Positions 1-8,808 of a DNA stretch of 61,043 bases are shown piece by piece. The notes below the pieces were generated by a model. It saw nothing but the letters and a program-made list of their open reading frames with translations. It made no database searches and was not told the DNA's origin. Origin of the DNA: an uncultured Lachnospiraceae bacterium (GTDB taxonomy: Bacteria; Bacillota; Clostridia; Lachnospirales; Lachnospiraceae); assembly GCA_902798585.1 (NCBI GenBank), contig CADBXF010000012.1, positions 1 to 61,043 on the forward strand, read 5' to 3'. Both the position numbers and the translations under genes were made by a program. The stretch's first letter is position 1. Each line of letters opens with the position of its first letter.

Positions 1-111
1 AGCACAGCTGCTCCTTCCCTGCAGAACCATCGGTTTCGCATCGGCCGGCGCTTCGGCCGTCCCGTCTCTCATTGTACCATGCAGCGGCCGCGATTTCAAT
101 TCACTCCGCCG

Positions 112-151
112 TAAAATCGAGAGGGACCGTCCTCCCCGGACGGTCCCTCTC
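112..151 (-). terminator. Intrinsic terminator
   Basis: A perfect stem of about 14 bp (arms 119-132 and 138-151, 5-base loop) is followed on the minus strand by a short T-rich run. It lies just downstream of the minus-strand membrane protein gene and should end that transcript. Bases 1-111 hold nothing else I can support; an open minus-strand frame starting at 72 lacks a ribosome site. Confidence 0.8.
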
Positions 152-174
152 TGTATCCCCCAAACAAGCTGTGA

Positions 175-1830
175 TTAGCGCTTCTCCCATGCGCGGATCT
201 GCTTGATTCCGCTGATTTCCGTATCCTCGTAACGAATCGTTACGGCGTCGCCCTCCCGCACGAGGATGAGACTCTCGTCCTCGTTCAGAGTGCCCTTGTA
301 AACTGTTCCGTCCTGCGCTGTGATATACACCGTAGCGGCGTTCTCAAGCGCAATCAGGCGAACCGTCGCAACGGTGATTTCGGCCTTCGGAATCTCGTCT
401 CCCCCGTCGACTCCCGCGATTCCGTTTCTCGCCAGAAGCTTGCGATAGGAAGCCATCGCATCCGCCTGGGTCGCTCCGGTCGCCACAATGCCGTAGTTCT
501 CGACATTGACAAGCGCATAGAGCTTCACAAGACCGCCGACATCCTTAAGCACCATGATGTAGGTTGCCTGCCCGCCGATGTTCACAAGGGACGGGAACGA
601 GGCTTTGTAGCCCTTTTCCTGTACCTCGCCCTCGGCCGCGCCCATCGCGGAGTACTCCTCCGCGCCGCTCACGGCATAGAAGCGATACTCTCCGGTGCGG
701 GCGTTGCTTATGATGAAACCGATGTTGCTCTCATCGCTTGTGACGCTCGTCACTCCGGTAAAATACCAGACATCGTCGCCGATGACGATGTAACCGTAGT
801 CGTCCGTCGTCATCTTGCAGTCTTTGTTGCCGAACACGCTGTTCCAGAATCCGCCGGACAGCTTGCCGTACCAATTATATTTTTCGCTCGCGAGATCACC
901 GTCATAGACGATGTCCACCCACGAAGGAACATTCTTTACACTGTAGATTTCGGAGCTTCCGTCCACCGGATTGAAGAGAATCACTTCATTGACATCCATC
1001 GCGCCGAAAAGCCCCGCATTTGCGGTCATACACGAGACGATATAGTACGGATTTCCGTTGTCGTCGACCTCAAAATAGATACCGCCGAAGATTTTCGTCG
1101 GATACGAAAAACGAAGCTTGCGCATCAAATCGTCGCCGAACCGTCCGCTCTCCGCGTATTTCACGGGCTTCGCGAATTCGACATAGGTCGCGCTGTTTCC
1201 GACCGGGTCGACCATGACATATCCGGGAATTCCGTTTTTGCGGTTCTCCACCCATTTTACGAGGCCGGCGTATTCCAGAATCGCCACCTTCTTCGGCGAA
1301 TTCCGGTAGTTAATCTGGCTGTACCGGTCGTTGACATAATACTGCGAGACAACCTGCGACAGCGAACCGAGCGTGCGGTTACCGATAATGCGCGCCGACT
1401 CCGTGTCCATCAAAGCAATGTTGGTAACGCTTGTCGATTCCGGCATGTCGGTCTCAAACTCCGCCGACTGCACATTGATGATTCCCGCGTAAGTTCTTGC
1501 ATGGAACAGCTTCGCTGAGGAAATTCCTCCGATTACAAGCGCTGCAAATGCAAGCACGGCGAGTCCGCCGCCGATCACCGGGCCCCAGGTTGTTATTTTC
1601 CGGCCGACAACCGTGATTTCGTTCTTGCAGAAGACTTTATGCGTTATCGCATGCGCCCCGGCGAACACCGCGCCGAGCAGCATAACCATTGTCCAGAATC
1701 CGCTGCTGTGAATGTTGATTGCAGGCAATGTAAAATAATAAATCACAAATGCCGCAAGCGCCGTAACGCCGACGGAAACCAGATAGCTGATCACTGTCTC
1801 CCGTATTCGAATACCTTTTGTGTTCTTCAT
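175..1830 (-). CDS. Membrane protein with large extracytoplasmic domain, unknown function
   Basis: A 551-residue protein I do not recognise. Three hydrophobic segments near residues 11-35, 43-63 and 82-107 are followed by a soluble domain of about 440 residues, rich in Tyr and Gly with beta-type patterning and no motif I can name. The start chosen is the ATG at 1830, 22 codons inside the longest frame, because AAGGAGAG lies 5 bases upstream. The topology suggests the large domain is outside the cell, but this is inference. It has its own promoter (1897-1925) and terminator (112-151), so it appears monocistronic. A role as an envelope or CvpA-like accessory protein is possible but unproven. 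Confidence 0.75.
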   Translation of the reverse strand: MKNTKGIRIRETVISYLVSVGVTALAAFVIYYFTLPAINIHSSGFWTMVMLLGAVFAGAHAITHKVFCKNEITVVGRKITTWGPVIGGGLAVLAFAALVIGGISSAKLFHARTYAGIINVQSAEFETDMPESTSVTNIALMDTESARIIGNRTLGSLSQVVSQYYVNDRYSQINYRNSPKKVAILEYAGLVKWVENRKNGIPGYVMVDPVGNSATYVEFAKPVKYAESGRFGDDLMRKLRFSYPTKIFGGIYFEVDDNGNPYYIVSCMTANAGLFGAMDVNEVILFNPVDGSSEIYSVKNVPSWVDIVYDGDLASEKYNWYGKLSGGFWNSVFGNKDCKMTTDDYGYIVIGDDVWYFTGVTSVTSDESNIGFIISNARTGEYRFYAVSGAEEYSAMGAAEGEVQEKGYKASFPSLVNIGGQATYIMVLKDVGGLVKLYALVNVENYGIVATGATQADAMASYRKLLARNGIAGVDGGDEIPKAEITVATVRLIALENAATVYITAQDGTVYKGTLNEDESLILVREGDAVTIRYEDTEISGIKQIRAWEKR

Positions 1831-1896
1831 GGAACTCTCCTTGCCGGTTATTCTTTTCCGTAAGATAATTTGTCTTGTGTAAATTGCATTTTCCAT

Positions 1897-1925
1897 ATTA
1901 AACCACTGTTCGCCGGAAATGTCAA
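1897..1925 (-). promoter_or_regulatory. Sigma-A promoter for the 175-1830 gene
   Basis: On the minus strand TTGACA (1920-1925) and TTTAAT (1897-1902) are separated by exactly 17 bases. Transcription would start near 1890, about 60 bases before the ATG at 1830. Confidence 0.75.
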
Positions 1926-1960
1926 TACGATTTACATAAAATTAACATTTTCCCGCAGCA

Positions 1961-1986
1961 AAGGCTCCTCCTCGCGGAGAAGCCTT
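1961..1986 (-). terminator. Possible hairpin terminator after the amidase gene
   Basis: An 11-bp stem with one G-U pair and a 4-base loop lies about 60 bases beyond the amidase stop codon. The run after it on the minus strand is not T-rich, so it may be a weak terminator or only a stabilising hairpin. Confidence 0.35.
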
Positions 1987-2044
1987 CGCACAGTCATCTT
2001 TCCATTGTCATCCCGCCGTAAGGTGAAACCGCGGACTTCCGATA

Positions 2045-3766
2045 TTACGGCCGGCCCGGCGAAAGCGGCGGCTCCGACGGCGATACCGGCGGTACCGTAA
2101 AGGTCGGAGTCGGGCTGGTCAGCGGCCCTGTCGGCGATACCGGCTGCTCCGTTAATGTCGGCGTCGGGTTCTCCGGCGGCTCGGTCGGCGATACCGGCTG
2201 CACCGTAAAGTTCGGAGTCGGAAGCGGGCTCGGAGCCGGACTCAGCGTAGGTGTAAGCTCGTCACTCGCTGCCGGCGTCAGTGTCGCTGTAGGGCGCGGC
2301 GTCGGTGTTCCGGGCGTATCCTTCTTCTTTAATTGCAGAAACTCCGCGATTCCGCGGGCGTCTGCGGCGCCGAGAGCCTTCAGCTTCTCCGGCGAATTGA
2401 TAAAGTTATAGTAATCGTAATTGTTGTCGATGTGGCAATGCTCGATGATACAGCTGACAATCCCGCTCTCCGCGCTCAGACGGTTGATCAGGTAGGCGTC
2501 CATCGCCTCACCGTTCGGATAGCTGTACTTCGAGCGGTCACTCTTCCGCGTCATGGTTTCGAGGTTGTCGATGCCCAGATTTTCCAGCTCACGCAAAATG
2601 AAACTGCCGAGACTTTTGGCCCTTGCTGCCACCGTGTTTTTACGGGGAACGAGCGCCTCTCCGCCTGCGGTCTTGCCGTTGTATGCATCGAAATGCAGGC
2701 TCACGACGATGTCGGCGCCTCTGCTTTTTGCATATCGCACACGGTACTCCAGATCGTCGACATCACTGTCCGGGTCAAACACATAGTCGCCCGTGCGGGT
2801 CAGATATACAATGACATTGTCATACTCCCTCTCCAGGTAATCCTTGCAGGCCTTTGCTACCGACAGCGTGCTTGCCTTCTCGGTTGTTCCGCGGTAGGTC
2901 GCCCCGGAAAACGGACCGCCGTGACCGGGATCCAGAACAACGACATACAGGCCGTCACGGTTTTTGTCGGGCCCGTAATGGTAAGAAAAATCCAGCCCGT
3001 TCGCCTGGAGCCGCGTCGCAGCCGGCAGCGGTCGCGCGCCGCCGTAATCGGTCGAGGATGCCTGCACATAGCCGATCAAGGTCTTTCCCTCAAGAAGGAC
3101 AGCAACCTTGTACCAGGTTTCGTTGAATTCCGAGACATAGGAATCCAAAACCGTCAATTTGGAATCGAAGCTGAGCCGCAGCATTCTTGCGTTGGTGCGA
3201 CCGGGCGCCTTTCGGAGATACTCCCCCTCGTTGAGTCGGGATTTCACGCCCTCAATATCCGGGTATTGATCCGGGGTATAGTTTCCGTAAGGCGGCCATT
3301 CGGAATCGTCCGGCGACGGCGCTGCGGTCGGCGTGACGGTCGCAGCCTTCGTCGGCGTCACGATGGCCGGTGTAGGCGTCGGCTTTGCCTTCGGCGTCAC
3401 CGTCGGCGTCCTCACCGGCGTCGGCGTCGGTTTGCCCGCAGGCGTAACCGTCGGCTCCGGTTTCACGGTAAATGTCGGCGTTGCCGTTGTAAGCGGTTTC
3501 TGGGAAGTTGTCGGAGATGCTGCCGGAGTTCCTGTTTCCACGCCGGAAGGCGTCGGGTCAGGCTCTTCCGTCGCCGAAGGGGCAACGGCTTCGGTGACGT
3601 CATGCACGGGATCGTTGCCCCCGGTGATATCGCCGCTTACCGTTGCATTGTTGCCGTTCTCCCGCCCGCTTCCCGGTTCGGGTCCGACTTTTTTGCAGGA
3701 CAACAAAGCGATTGTCGCAAGCAACATCGCCGAGAAAAGCATCATTTTTCGTAAAATGTTCTTCAT
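2045..3766 (-). CDS. N-acetylmuramoyl-L-alanine amidase lipoprotein with SH3-like domain
   Basis: A 573-residue exported peptidoglycan amidase (Amidase_3 fold). The order is a lipoprotein signal ending in LLSC near residue 24, a Thr-Pro-rich linker, an SH3-like segment (about 165-240), the catalytic domain (about 265-460), and a second Thr-Pro-rich tail. Catalytic-domain marks are DPGHGG, SLHFD and IEHCHID, which supply the expected zinc ligands. Cleavage of the bond between MurNAc and L-Ala is known for the family. The ATG at 3766 is preferred because it begins the lipoprotein signal and has an AAAGGG site; the longer frame adds 30 residues that spoil the signal. The long C-terminal tail after the catalytic domain is unusual and may span the wall. 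Confidence 0.88.
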   Translation of the reverse strand: MKNILRKMMLFSAMLLATIALLSCKKVGPEPGSGRENGNNATVSGDITGGNDPVHDVTEAVAPSATEEPDPTPSGVETGTPAASPTTSQKPLTTATPTFTVKPEPTVTPAGKPTPTPVRTPTVTPKAKPTPTPAIVTPTKAATVTPTAAPSPDDSEWPPYGNYTPDQYPDIEGVKSRLNEGEYLRKAPGRTNARMLRLSFDSKLTVLDSYVSEFNETWYKVAVLLEGKTLIGYVQASSTDYGGARPLPAATRLQANGLDFSYHYGPDKNRDGLYVVVLDPGHGGPFSGATYRGTTEKASTLSVAKACKDYLEREYDNVIVYLTRTGDYVFDPDSDVDDLEYRVRYAKSRGADIVVSLHFDAYNGKTAGGEALVPRKNTVAARAKSLGSFILRELENLGIDNLETMTRKSDRSKYSYPNGEAMDAYLINRLSAESGIVSCIIEHCHIDNNYDYYNFINSPEKLKALGAADARGIAEFLQLKKKDTPGTPTPRPTATLTPAASDELTPTLSPAPSPLPTPNFTVQPVSPTEPPENPTPTLTEQPVSPTGPLTSPTPTFTVPPVSPSEPPLSPGRP

Positions 3767-3823
3767 CCGGTCGCCCTTTGCACCACGGTTTTTACACACA
3801 AGGCTCCTCCACTGCTTTTTCTC

Positions 3824-3853
3824 AGTGTACCACACGGCGACGGTTTTTGTAAA
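3824..3853 (-). promoter_or_regulatory. Promoter for the SH3-amidase gene
   Basis: Minus-strand TTTACA (3848-3853) and TACACT (3824-3829) are 18 bases apart. The -35 box abuts the T-run of the upstream tRNA terminator, so the amidase gene starts a fresh transcript. Confidence 0.55.
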
Positions 3854-3880
3854 CAAAAAAACCGACTCAGAGAGTCGGTT
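3853..3880 (-). terminator. Intrinsic terminator of tRNA-Gln
   Basis: An 8-bp perfect stem (3860-3867 with 3873-3880, 5-base loop) is followed on the minus strand by seven T residues. It sits six bases past the tRNA. Confidence 0.9.
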
Positions 3881-3885
3881 GAAAG

Positions 3886-3958
3886 CTGGGCTACAAGGAT
3901 TCGAACCTTGAAAATGACGGAGTCAGAGTCCGTTGCCTTACCGTTTGGCGATAGCCCA
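3886..3958 (-). tRNA. tRNA-Gln (CTG anticodon)
   Basis: The minus strand folds as a full cloverleaf: a 7-bp acceptor stem (TGGGCTA with TAGCCCA), a D arm, an anticodon stem ACGGA/TCCGT around loop CTCTGAC giving anticodon CTG, and a T arm with GGTTCGAATCC. The discriminator base is G. CCA is not encoded, so it must be added after transcription. Confidence 0.95.
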
Positions 3959-3987
3959 ATGTGTGTTGCTTTGTGTCAACAGCCGCT

Positions 3988-4016
3988 ATTATATACTAAC
4001 GCTTCTGAGTTTGCAA
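3988..4016 (-). promoter_or_regulatory. Promoter for tRNA-Gln
   Basis: Minus-strand TTGCAA (4011-4016) and TATAAT (3988-3993) are 17 bases apart. The predicted start lies about 20 bases before the tRNA. Confidence 0.8.
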
Positions 4017-4152
4017 GTGTTTTTCGGAAAATTTTCCGCAATCGGGGTAAAATTTTCCGAAGTTTTCTTACGGAAAATATGACATATTGACGACTGTTTG
4101 TGTTTTTTGTGTTTTTTGGTAAATTTGACTTCCCTTTTTTCGGCTGATTCGG

Positions 4153-4158
4153 TATAAT
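4153..4158 (+). promoter_or_regulatory. -10 element upstream of the small acidic protein gene
   Basis: A perfect TATAAT lies about 65 bases before the ATG at 4225. The best -35 match (TTGACT) is 22 bases away, which is too far, so promoter use is uncertain or activator-dependent. Confidence 0.4.
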
Positions 4159-4224
4159 TACGGTATAAAAACCGACCGAGAGGTAGGGGGACGCGCGTAA
4201 TGCGCTCCGGAAAGGAGAAGTAAT

Positions 4225-4722
4225 ATGAAAAAGTTTACAAAACTGGCCCTGTTCACTGCACTTACCGCAGGCGGCTACTATCTCTACAAGCAGGTTCAGA
4301 AGCAGAAGGAGCTTGCCGAGGGAGAGACCTACGAGGATGACGATCTCTTCGATTCCGAGGATGTTGATTTTGCGGATGATGCCGTAAATCTCGCCGAGGG
4401 TGAAGAGGCTGCCGAGGGTGAGACCGCCGATCGTTTTGCGAAGGTAAAGTCCAAGGCGTCCGATGTAGCACAGAAGGTGAAGGATAAGACCGTGGAAATC
4501 GCGCAGGCGACCAAGGAGAAGGCTGTCGAAGTCAAGGAGTATCTTGCGAACAAGTTCGAATCCAAGACTGAGGAAGCTGCCGAGGTTGCCGAGGATGCTG
4601 CCGATGCAGCAAAGGAAGCCTCCGAGGACTGGACCGGCACTCTGGAGGATGCTGCAGAGAAGGTCGAGGACAAGGTTGAAGACATCGCCGCCGATATGGC
4701 CGATGCCGTAGATCCCGACTGA
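4225..4722 (+). CDS. Small acidic Ala/Glu-rich helical protein with N-terminal membrane segment
   Basis: A 165-residue protein. A short hydrophobic stretch (about residues 5-20) precedes an acidic Glu, Asp, Ala and Lys-rich region with repeating helical heptads such as KVKDKTVEIAQATKEKAVEV. This resembles YtxH-like or LEA-like stress proteins in composition, but composition is weak evidence of homology. The ATG at 4225 has AAAGGAGA 6 bases upstream. It is monocistronic between a -10 element and a strong terminator. An envelope-associated stress role is inference only. Confidence 0.75.
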   Translation: MKKFTKLALFTALTAGGYYLYKQVQKQKELAEGETYEDDDLFDSEDVDFADDAVNLAEGEEAAEGETADRFAKVKSKASDVAQKVKDKTVEIAQATKEKAVEVKEYLANKFESKTEEAAEVAEDAADAAKEASEDWTGTLEDAAEKVEDKVEDIAADMADAVDPD

Positions 4723-4739
4723 GTTTTCCGAAATAACGA

Positions 4740-4776
4740 ATGCCTCATATCCGCGGATATGAGGCATTTTCTTTTT
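4740..4776. terminator. Bidirectional terminator
   Basis: A perfect 28-base palindrome (4740-4767) is followed on the plus strand by TTTCTTTTT. It lies between two convergent genes and probably serves both, more strongly for the plus-strand gene. Confidence 0.88.
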
Positions 4777-4816
4777 GTCTTTTCGTATCAAATCGTCTCT
4801 CGTACACGCTCCCGCA

Positions 4817-6271
4817 TCAATTCTTCGGATAGCCGTCGTTGTACGGTTTTTTCTTTATGCTGTAGGTGTTTTCGTATTGAATGACACGCTCTTCCCCTGC
4901 CGCATTCCGCGAGGTAACGCGAATATAATTGTTGCGTTCATCATACTCGTAGGATGTCATCAAACGCAGCGTAAAAATATCTCCCCGAAGAATGCCTTCC
5001 TTCTCCGTTGCGACAAGTCCGGCTTCGTTCCGCGTGACCTCGTTTACTTCCCATTCCTTCACGCCCTGCGAAGTGAGACGAAGCGTTTTCTCGGTGACGA
5101 CACGCCCGTCCTCGGAATACTCTGTCAGCTTTTGCGAAATGATTGCGCCGTTCGGGTCAAAAGTTGTCTCACTCACCGGCCGTCCGGAAGCATCCGTCAG
5201 ATATTCCTTCTGCAGATACCGTGCGGGTCCGGCGGATTCGCTCAGGTAGACGCGGTAGCTTCCCTCCGGCTCAATCTTCTCCTCCTCGCGGGTAAGCTCC
5301 GAGCGCACGAAAACAACTCCGTCGAACTCTCCTCCGACAATGGTTCCCTCGTAAACGGAATCATAAAAGACCGAAACCTCCGTCACACCGGCCGGTACCT
5401 CCGCCGTGTGCGGTGAATTGTCAAGGCGGTACACAACCTCATAGCCGGAATTCTCCCGCCTTTCGGCCTTGCCCTCTTCGGTCAGACGCGAAACCTCATA
5501 TGTGTATGGCCCGACAGCGAGTTCGGTGTGCTTCTCCTTCGGGTTTCCGAGGATATCCAATGTGGTGACCTCGACAAGCGCGAACTCCGGCTGTCCGTCC
5601 GTGGCGCGCAGATATTTCTCATCCGGGCATGTGCGCACAACCCCTGCCCCATCTGCGCCGGTAACCGACGAAAAATACGGAATCGCAAATGGATCGCTGC
5701 GGTAGAATGTCAGGCTTCCCGGCTCTCCGTCCGCATTCGGGACGACCTCTCTCTCAAAGAGATTTCCGTCCGCGTCGACATACTCCGTCACTTTCCGAAT
5801 CGATGTGTACGGATATGCTGAAAAATACTCCGTCGTAGTGATTGTCTCTCCGTTATCCGGCCGCTTGACATTCACCTCCCGATAGCTTCCGTCGAGCTCG
5901 GTATATGTGGCTGTCACAACAGAACCGTCCTTAAGGCAATACATTGAGACCATCGGGTAAGCATACCCGTCCAGGGTCTTTATATAGCTGTACTCCCCGT
6001 CTTCCTGGAATTCGCAGGTGATGATGAAGGTAGAGGAACCCTCCTCGTATCGTGCCTTATATCGGATCAGATAAATGTCTTCCTCCGGAATCGTTGTCGC
6101 TGTCGGTTTCGGAGTCGTTACCTCCTGTGTCACCGTCGGCTCATTTTCACGCGGGCTCGGAGACGGCGAACATCCGTAGGAAACCGCACATACGAGAAGA
6201 AGCGCTGCTGCACACAGCGCCCGAGCTCCCTGCATAAGCGGCGTTCTCTTGTCCTCTTCTTCCCGTCTCAT
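4817..6271 (-). CDS. Lipoprotein with YD-repeat-like segments, unknown function
   Basis: A 484-residue predicted lipoprotein: signal with lipobox ending VSYGC near residue 34, then a Ser/Thr/Pro linker, then a long beta-rich domain. Phrases such as EYSEDGRVV and YEYDERNNYIRV resemble the YD or RHS-like repeats used in surface beta-structures, here sparse and irregular. The start at 6271 follows the previous stop by 7 bases with GAAGGGATG upstream, so it is the last gene of the threonine-pathway unit. Any link to threonine synthesis is not evident, and the pairing may only be transcriptional. Confidence 0.72.
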   Translation of the reverse strand: MRREEEDKRTPLMQGARALCAAALLLVCAVSYGCSPSPSPRENEPTVTQEVTTPKPTATTIPEEDIYLIRYKARYEEGSSTFIITCEFQEDGEYSYIKTLDGYAYPMVSMYCLKDGSVVTATYTELDGSYREVNVKRPDNGETITTTEYFSAYPYTSIRKVTEYVDADGNLFEREVVPNADGEPGSLTFYRSDPFAIPYFSSVTGADGAGVVRTCPDEKYLRATDGQPEFALVEVTTLDILGNPKEKHTELAVGPYTYEVSRLTEEGKAERRENSGYEVVYRLDNSPHTAEVPAGVTEVSVFYDSVYEGTIVGGEFDGVVFVRSELTREEEKIEPEGSYRVYLSESAGPARYLQKEYLTDASGRPVSETTFDPNGAIISQKLTEYSEDGRVVTEKTLRLTSQGVKEWEVNEVTRNEAGLVATEKEGILRGDIFTLRLMTSYEYDERNNYIRVTSRNAAGEERVIQYENTYSIKKKPYNDGYPKN

Positions 6272-6278
6272 TCGAGTA

Positions 6279-7481
6279 TCATCCCTTCGTAAAATGTTCC
6301 ATCAGGCGGAAGCCTTCCGCATAGTCAAACGGTGTCGAAGCTGCGGTCTCCTCGGTGTAAGCCGGGACGCCGGACACCTTCTTTGTGCTGTCATACAGCA
6401 GGTACGGAACCGGCGCACTCGTATGCGTGCGCAGCGAAACCGGCGTCGGATGATCCGGAAGAATCAACATCCGGTAATCCTCACCGGACGCGTCCATGGC
6501 TCTTTTGATGACGCCGACAATCTGCTCATCGATATACTCGATAGCGGCAATCTTGCGCTCGGCACTGCCCTGATGCCCCATCTCGTCCGGAGCTTCCACA
6601 TGAATATATGCAAAATCCTCGTTTTCCGTAAGAAGCGCAGCTACCGCCGCCTCCGCCTTGCCTCGATAGTTCGTGTGGAGGCTGCCGTCAGCGCCCGGGA
6701 CGATAATATTGCGCATGCCGGCCCCGACTGCGATTCCCTTCAAAAGGTCCACAGCGGAAATCATCACGCCCGAAAGTCCCGTCTTCTCGCGGAAGGAGGA
6801 CAGCGAGGGCCGTGTTCCGGCGCCCCAGAACCAGATCGAATTCGCCTTGTTCAAGCCCTTCGCAGCGCGCTCGACATTGATCGGATGGCTGTTCAAAATC
6901 TCATAGCTTCTCTTCTGCATCTCGCGAAGCACCGGGTCCTCCGGGAGATACTCGCCGATGACCTTCGTGAGAATATCATGCGGCGGGGTGAGCGAAACCA
7001 CACGCCCCCGGTTCCAGATCAACAAATGGCGATAGCTTGTTCCGACATAAAAATGATATCCTTCCCACTCGAGCTGCTTGCGCACGGCTTCGAGAAGAAC
7101 CGCGGCGTCCTCCGTGGAGATTTCCGAGGAGCTGTGGTCGATAATCGTCTTCTGCTCATACGGAAGAGCATCGTCGGAGACCGTCACGATATTGCACCGA
7201 ATCGCTATGTCCGTCGATGCCATCGAAACGCCGATGGAGAGCGCCTCCAGGGGCGAACGGCCGGTATAATACTGTTTCGGATTGTAGCCGAGCACCGCCA
7301 GATTGGCCGTGTCGCTGCCGGGCTTCATCCCTGCGGGAATCGTATGCGCCGTTCCGACCTCCGAGACCGGCGCCAGCGCATCCATCTCGGGCGTCTTTGC
7401 ATAAGCGAGCGGTGTTTTTCCGCCGAGCTCCGCAATCGGAAGATCGGCCATACCGTCCGCCAAAACCACAATGTATTTCAT
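6279..7481 (-). CDS. Phosphoglycerate-mutase-like protein, proposed homoserine kinase
   Basis: A 400-residue member of the archaeal-type cofactor-independent phosphoglycerate mutase family (alkaline phosphatase superfamily). Visible marks are VVLADGMAD at the N-terminus, GSDTAN with the nucleophile Ser, VEAPDEMGHQG and LPDHPTP for metal binding. A subgroup of this family found beside threonine genes in organisms without classical thrB has been proposed to be the homoserine kinase (TIGR02535 in family databases). Its position directly after hom fits that proposal. No classical GHMP-type thrB is visible in this window. The ATG at 7481 follows AGGTGAT and is preferred to a GTG three codons earlier. 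Mutase activity remains the alternative. Confidence 0.82.
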   Translation of the reverse strand: MKYIVVLADGMADLPIAELGGKTPLAYAKTPEMDALAPVSEVGTAHTIPAGMKPGSDTANLAVLGYNPKQYYTGRSPLEALSIGVSMASTDIAIRCNIVTVSDDALPYEQKTIIDHSSSEISTEDAAVLLEAVRKQLEWEGYHFYVGTSYRHLLIWNRGRVVSLTPPHDILTKVIGEYLPEDPVLREMQKRSYEILNSHPINVERAAKGLNKANSIWFWGAGTRPSLSSFREKTGLSGVMISAVDLLKGIAVGAGMRNIIVPGADGSLHTNYRGKAEAAVAALLTENEDFAYIHVEAPDEMGHQGSAERKIAAIEYIDEQIVGVIKRAMDASGEDYRMLILPDHPTPVSLRTHTSAPVPYLLYDSTKKVSGVPAYTEETAASTPFDYAEGFRLMEHFTKG

Positions 7482-7536
7482 TGATATCACCTAAAATCAC
7501 GCAGAAAGACCGGCTTCCTGCGTGACTCCTTTCTCA

Positions 7537-8736
7537 TTATTCGTACCGGATGCAGGACAAAACCGTAAGCCCCTCGCATACCTTGGCAAATGCCCCCTCC
7601 GTCATGCTCTTCGTGACGAATGCAAACTCATCGTCGGCGTCGGCAAGCTCCACGGTCTTGTGGATTTCGAAGCGTTTGCGCGCCTCGTCGGCTTCCGCTG
7701 CGGGAACCCGTACGAAGAACCGTCCCTCCATTTCATCCTTCACACCGAGCGTAAGCTTTTCCGTGCTCCAGAGAATCGGGATGTTGACGAAGCGGTGCTT
7801 GGCTGCGTCAATGACATCCGAGACAACCGCGCTCGCCGTCGGCAGCTTACCAGCGCCCATGCCGTAGAACATAATCTCGCCGAGCATGTTTCCGCGCACC
7901 ATAATCGCATTGAACACTCCGTTGACCGGATAGAGCGGATTCTTCTTGCGAATCATCATCGGAGAAACCATCGCGTAAACCTTGCCGTCCTTCGCATAGC
8001 TGCGGGCAATCAGCTTGATACCGCGCTTCATCGATTTGGCATAAGCGACATCGCGGCTGGAAATCTTCGTGATGCCCTCCGTATAAATCTCCTGATAATC
8101 CACCTGCTGGCCGTATGCAAGCGAAGTCAGAATTGCAATCTTTCGGCAGGCGTCAAAGCCCTCGATGTCAGCTGCGGGATTTCTCTCCGCAAAGCCGTTC
8201 GCCTGCGCATCCGCGAGCGCCTCATCGAACGAAATGCCGTCCTCGCGCATCCGCGTCATCATATAGTTCGTGGTTCCGTTCAGAATACCGCTGACTTCCT
8301 CCACCTCGTCAGCCGTCACGGAACGCATCAATTGACGGATTACCGGGATGCCGCCGCCCACACTCGCCTCAAAGAGGAAGTTGATGCTGCGCTCCTTCGC
8401 AATCTCAATCAGTTCCGCGCCGTACGCCGCGACAAGCTCCTTGTTCGAGGTACATACGCTGCGCCCCGAAAGAAGAGCCTCCTTCACATACTCGTAGGAA
8501 GGATGCAGGCCGCCCATCACCTCAACGATGATATCGATCTCCGGATCCTCGATGATTGTCCGGAAGTCATGAACCAGGAAAGGCTCCACCGGATTCCCCG
8601 GAAACTCCCGAAGGTCAAGGACATATTTTACTTCAATCGGTGCGCCTACGCGCTTCTCGATTACGGCGTGGTTCCCGCGGATGACGTCAAACACCCCCGA
8701 GCCGACCGTGCCGTATCCCAAAATTGCAACCTTCAT
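7537..8736 (-). CDS. hom: Homoserine dehydrogenase
   Basis: A 399-residue enzyme reducing aspartate semialdehyde to homoserine with NAD(P)H. It has the Rossmann motif GYGTVGSG near residue 8, SNKELVA with the catalytic Lys, the ILNGTTNYM signature and GAGKLPTASAVV. The C-terminal region is shorter than in 430-residue homologues, so the usual ACT regulatory domain is reduced or divergent; a separate ACT protein is encoded just upstream. The ATG at 8736 has GGAGG 9 bases before it; 11 more codons could be read upstream but lack a site. It is the second gene of the unit starting at 9249. Confidence 0.95.
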   Translation of the reverse strand: MKVAILGYGTVGSGVFDVIRGNHAVIEKRVGAPIEVKYVLDLREFPGNPVEPFLVHDFRTIIEDPEIDIIVEVMGGLHPSYEYVKEALLSGRSVCTSNKELVAAYGAELIEIAKERSINFLFEASVGGGIPVIRQLMRSVTADEVEEVSGILNGTTNYMMTRMREDGISFDEALADAQANGFAERNPAADIEGFDACRKIAILTSLAYGQQVDYQEIYTEGITKISSRDVAYAKSMKRGIKLIARSYAKDGKVYAMVSPMMIRKKNPLYPVNGVFNAIMVRGNMLGEIMFYGMGAGKLPTASAVVSDVIDAAKHRFVNIPILWSTEKLTLGVKDEMEGRFFVRVPAAEADEARKRFEIHKTVELADADDEFAFVTKSMTEGAFAKVCEGLTVLSCIRYE

Positions 8737-8808
8737 GATGCTGTATCCTCCTACCGCAATTGTTTTCATTTGTCGTTCCCCACACAGACATGCGCGGAAA
8801 ATGCCGCC

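Noticed and set aside
1..72. Possible start of a further minus-strand gene
   Set aside because: An ATG at 72 opens a frame to the window edge but has no ribosome site and only 24 codons are visible.
2333..3754. Plus-strand frame of 473 codons opposite the amidase
   Set aside because: Its Arg-rich part is the reverse image of the Thr-Pro linker codons.
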